This document shows, in pieces, positions 31,961 through 34,303 of a DNA stretch of 34,303 bases; position 1 is the first letter of the stretch; each line of letters begins with the position of its first letter. The DNA is from Flavobacteriaceae bacterium. Its GTDB lineage: Bacteria; Bacteroidota; Bacteroidia; Flavobacteriales; Flavobacteriaceae. The stretch is from assembly GCA_018623655.1 (NCBI GenBank), contig JAAZVG010000003.1:1-34303 (forward strand). Reading direction: 5' to 3'. The position numbers were made by a program, and so were the translations under genes. A model generated the notes under the pieces. The model saw only the letters and a list, made by a program, of their open reading frames with translations, ran no database searches and was not told the origin of the DNA.

Positions 31961-32800
31961 ATGAAAAAAGTAGCCATACAAGGGGTCGACGGATCCAACC
32001 ATTACATCGTAGCAAAAGCTTTCTATCCAGAGGGAGTAAGTTTAAGTCACTGTTATTCTTTTACGATGCTTGCCGAACAATTGTCAAGCGGTGAAGTAGA
32101 TGAGGCTATTATGGCCATTGAAAATTCAATTGCCGGGGCTATATTACCGAATTACTCTTTGATTTATCAAAATGACTTTGAGATTTCAGCTGAGTCCTAT
32201 TTGAGTATCTCCCATAATCTAATGGCTCTGCCAGAGAGTACAATAGATGATATAAAGGAAGTGCGGTCACATCCTATGGCCTTACTCCAATGTGCAGCCT
32301 TTTTTCAAAATCACAAGTCAATACGACTTGTCGAAGATGATGACACGGCCTCAGTAGCAGCAAGAATTCAGGAATCCAATTTAAAAGGAGTGGCTGCTAT
32401 AGCACCAAAGGTGGCTGCTGAACGCTATAATCTAAAAATCTTGAGTCCAAATATTCAGACCTTGACGAATAATGCTACCCGTTTTGTAGTATTAAATAGA
32501 ACGAATAGCAAGTCTAAATCAGGGCAAATCAATAAAGCCTCTGTTCGCTTTGTAACAGGTCATAAGAGAGGAAGCCTAGCTACCATCCTTAATGTGCTTA
32601 GCGATTGTGATATGAATTTGACTAAAATTCAATCTTTGCCCATTGTCGAAACCCCTTGGAAATATGCTTTTTTTGTAGATGTCACTTTCGAGAAGGTTAA
32701 TGACTTTGAAAAGGCAGCGACGGCCTTATCTATTATGGCTGAGGAGTTTAAAGTGCTAGGTACTTATGAAAATCAACTCTTAAAAAGTGCTGACAAATGA
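31961..32800 (+). CDS. pheA: Prephenate dehydratase with ACT domain
   Basis: Converts prephenate to phenylpyruvate in Phe synthesis. The 279-residue protein is a stand-alone dehydratase (no chorismate mutase part). The catalytic domain has IENSIAG (53-59), SHPMALLQC (103-111) and the Thr-Arg-Phe motif TRF at 173-175. The ACT domain (about 194-272) has GSL at 204-206, but QSLP (224-227) replaces the usual ESRP that binds Phe, so feedback by Phe may be altered. There is no Shine-Dalgarno: the ATG follows the terminator T-run. The stop overlaps the next gene (ATGA). Confidence 0.94.
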   Translation: MKKVAIQGVDGSNHYIVAKAFYPEGVSLSHCYSFTMLAEQLSSGEVDEAIMAIENSIAGAILPNYSLIYQNDFEISAESYLSISHNLMALPESTIDDIKEVRSHPMALLQCAAFFQNHKSIRLVEDDDTASVAARIQESNLKGVAAIAPKVAAERYNLKILSPNIQTLTNNATRFVVLNRTNSKSKSGQINKASVRFVTGHKRGSLATILNVLSDCDMNLTKIQSLPIVETPWKYAFFVDVTFEKVNDFEKAATALSIMAEEFKVLGTYENQLLKSADK

Positions 32801-33942
32801 GAGAAGCCGATCGATTAAGCAGCGTTTCAGAGTACTATTTCTCTAAAAAACTGAAAGAGGTAAAGGGACTTATAGCCGAAGGGAAACCCATAATCAATAT
32901 GGGAGTTGGAAGCCCAGATTTGAATCCTCCAGTCGAGGTTACAGATGCGCTGGTGAGTGCGCTTTCTGTAAAAGGTGTTCATGGTTACCAAAGTTATGTG
33001 GGTAGAGAAGAATTGAGAGCGGGTTTTGCATCGTTTTACAAAGAACATTACGGTGTAAGTCTAAATATAGATTCAGAGATTCTTCCTTTAATGGGATCTA
33101 AAGAAGGTATTATGCATATCAGTATGGCCTTTGTAAACCCTGGTGATAAGGTACTTATACCTAACCCTGGGTATCCGACATATTCTTCAGTCACCGAACT
33201 TGTTGGAGGCAAGGCAATTTACTACAGCCTTACCTCTGATGGGTTACCAGATTTCGACCAAATTGACGCAAGAGATCTAAATGAAGCGGTAATGATGTGG
33301 GTGAATTATCCGCACATGCCAACAGGTAAATCAATCACCGAGGATAAGTGGGCTGTCTTGGCTCAAAAAGCTCAAGAATTTGATTTGCTTTTAATTAACG
33401 ATAATCCGTACAGTTTTATTGGTAACGATCATCCGAGTTCACTCTTGTCGCAAAAAGGTAAATACGGTCCCTTACTAGAATTAAATTCACTTTCAAAGGT
33501 GGTTAATATGGCCGGATGGAGAGTGGGTTCAGTACAAGGGGATACCGATCTTATTCAATCGATCTTAAAGGTTAAATCAAATATGGACTCAGGAATGTTT
33601 ATGGGAATTCAACACGCTGCGGTCGCTGCACTTGCTCAGCCTAGAGAGTGGTTTGATCAGTTGAATAGGGTATACGATCAGCGAAGAGCAAAGATGGAAG
33701 AATTGTGCCAACTTTTGGGATTAGCACCTGACCCAAATCAGGTAGGGATGTTTGTGTGGTGTCGAATCCCAGAAAACACAAAGGCCGAGGAGCTCGTAGA
33801 GAAATACCTCAGTGAATATCATTTTTTTATTGCACCCGGAACTATTTTTGGCTCTGAAGGCAGTGGGTATGTTCGTTTCTCTCTCTGTATTGAGATCGAT
33901 CGAATTGAAGAAGTAATTAAGCGAATAGGTAAAGCGTCATGA
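32797..33942 (+). CDS. Class I/II PLP-dependent aminotransferase, probably aromatic
   Basis: A 381-residue fold-type I aminotransferase. The PLP lysine is Lys234 in SLSKVVNMAGWRVG. Asn170 (WVNYPHMPTG), Asp202 and Tyr205 (NDNPYS) are the usual cofactor contacts, and the carboxylate-binding Arg is in GYVRFSLC. Encoded between prephenate dehydratase and prephenate dehydrogenase with ATGA overlaps on both sides, so its likely job is to convert phenylpyruvate and hydroxyphenylpyruvate to Phe and Tyr. Substrate is inferred from context; sequence alone would also allow other aminotransferases of this class. Confidence 0.9.
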   Translation: MREADRLSSVSEYYFSKKLKEVKGLIAEGKPIINMGVGSPDLNPPVEVTDALVSALSVKGVHGYQSYVGREELRAGFASFYKEHYGVSLNIDSEILPLMGSKEGIMHISMAFVNPGDKVLIPNPGYPTYSSVTELVGGKAIYYSLTSDGLPDFDQIDARDLNEAVMMWVNYPHMPTGKSITEDKWAVLAQKAQEFDLLLINDNPYSFIGNDHPSSLLSQKGKYGPLLELNSLSKVVNMAGWRVGSVQGDTDLIQSILKVKSNMDSGMFMGIQHAAVAALAQPREWFDQLNRVYDQRRAKMEELCQLLGLAPDPNQVGMFVWCRIPENTKAEELVEKYLSEYHFFIAPGTIFGSEGSGYVRFSLCIEIDRIEEVIKRIGKAS

Positions 33943-34303
33943 AGTCGGTATCGATCATAGGAGTTGGATTAATTGGAGGATCTTGGGCGCTTGCTCTAAA
34001 AAAGCACTTCTCAGACATCACTATTTTGGGTGTAGACAACAATCAATCTCACCTAGAGGAGGCGCTTCGTTCAGGTTTAATTGATAAAGCTGTTGATTTA
34101 GATGCAGCTGCACAGTCAGATTTAGTTTTTGTAAGCATTCCTGTAGGAGCAGCATCAGAGGTCATATGTTCTTTACTTGATAAGGTTGGTGAGCACACGC
34201 TCGTTATGGATGCGGGTTCAACAAAATCCGCACTCTGTAAGTCAATTAACGAACATCCGAATCGATCGCATTTTCTAGCCGCTCACCCTATTGCCGGGAC
34301 CGA
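33939..34303 (+). CDS. tyrA: Prephenate dehydrogenase (5' part; 3' end outside window)
   Basis: Partial gene cut by the right edge, 121 codons seen. Oxidises prephenate to 4-hydroxyphenylpyruvate in Tyr synthesis. The N-terminal Rossmann motif is IIGVGLIGGS (residues 6-15), followed by an acidic residue at the end of the second strand (GVDNN), then MDAGSTKS and, at the edge, the active-site text AAHPIAGT. The start overlaps the aminotransferase stop (ATGA). Confidence 0.93.
   Translation, partial: MKSVSIIGVGLIGGSWALALKKHFSDITILGVDNNQSHLEEALRSGLIDKAVDLDAAAQSDLVFVSIPVGAASEVICSLLDKVGEHTLVMDAGSTKSALCKSINEHPNRSHFLAAHPIAGT

Noticed and set aside
1..34303. Search for tRNA or rRNA genes, CRISPR repeats, insertion sequences, phage or toxin-antitoxin genes
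   Set aside because: None found by eye. Gaps without genes are at most about 215 bases, and those with structure are explained by promoters, terminators, the riboswitch and the attenuator.

Overview
The window is a gene-dense stretch of a Bacteroidota chromosome, most likely a marine-type Flavobacteriales member. Supporting signs are the folK-deoxynucleoside kinase fusion, a DUF6089 gene between nadK and uppS, a DUF2797/GH3 gene pair, the etfBA-bfn-nupC-thyA-folA gene order, stand-alone pdhB, a membrane pyrophosphatase, weak Shine-Dalgarno signals, and repeated promoter boxes of the Bacteroidota form TAnnTTTG. I see no mobile element, CRISPR array, rRNA, tRNA or pseudogene. No gap without a gene exceeds about 215 bases. 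This is core genome rather than an accessory island; the unusual content is in RNA regulation.

Layout. 1-5904: mutS (cut by the left edge, - strand) diverges from a TrmH/SpoU RNA methylase; then folK-dNK (-), sppA (+) and a queuosine-precursor transporter (+). 5897-10185 and on to 11546: a DUF2797 gene (-) diverges from a GH3-family adenylate-forming enzyme (+), which converges on the tig-clpP-clpX operon (-). 11600-13091: pdxJ and an alpha/beta hydrolase (-). 13169-20889: a tightly coupled + strand envelope operon, CBS protein, nadK, DUF6089 protein, uppS, bamA, two Skp/OmpH chaperones, then murI behind a terminator. 20886-25913: a - strand operon, etfB-etfA-bfn-nupC-thyA-folA. 26047-29569: pdhB and hppA, each with its own promoter and terminator. 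29648-31747: a stand-alone deoxynucleoside kinase (-) and metK (+). 31834-34303: the phenylalanine/tyrosine operon, pheA-aminotransferase-tyrA (tyrA cut by the right edge).

Two RNA control systems stand out. Upstream of metK there is an H-type pseudoknot with the core of a SAM-II riboswitch. A long alternative helix downstream of it could link SAM binding to the ribosome-binding region. Upstream of pheA there is a 20-codon leader peptide in which seven codons are Phe or Tyr. It is followed by an 8-bp protector stem, a 7-bp antiterminator pairing and an intrinsic terminator that ends directly at the pheA start codon: a complete ribosome-mediated attenuator, in an operon that makes exactly those two amino acids.

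Functional themes are thymidylate/folate supply (thyA, folA, folK, two deoxynucleoside kinases, nucleoside transporter), envelope assembly (uppS, bamA, skp, murI), protein quality control (tig, clpP, clpX, sppA) and energy metabolism (ETF, PDH E1 beta, ion-pumping pyrophosphatase). Several gene starts were moved from the longest possible frame because promoter boxes, terminators or signal peptides show that the longer start cannot be right.
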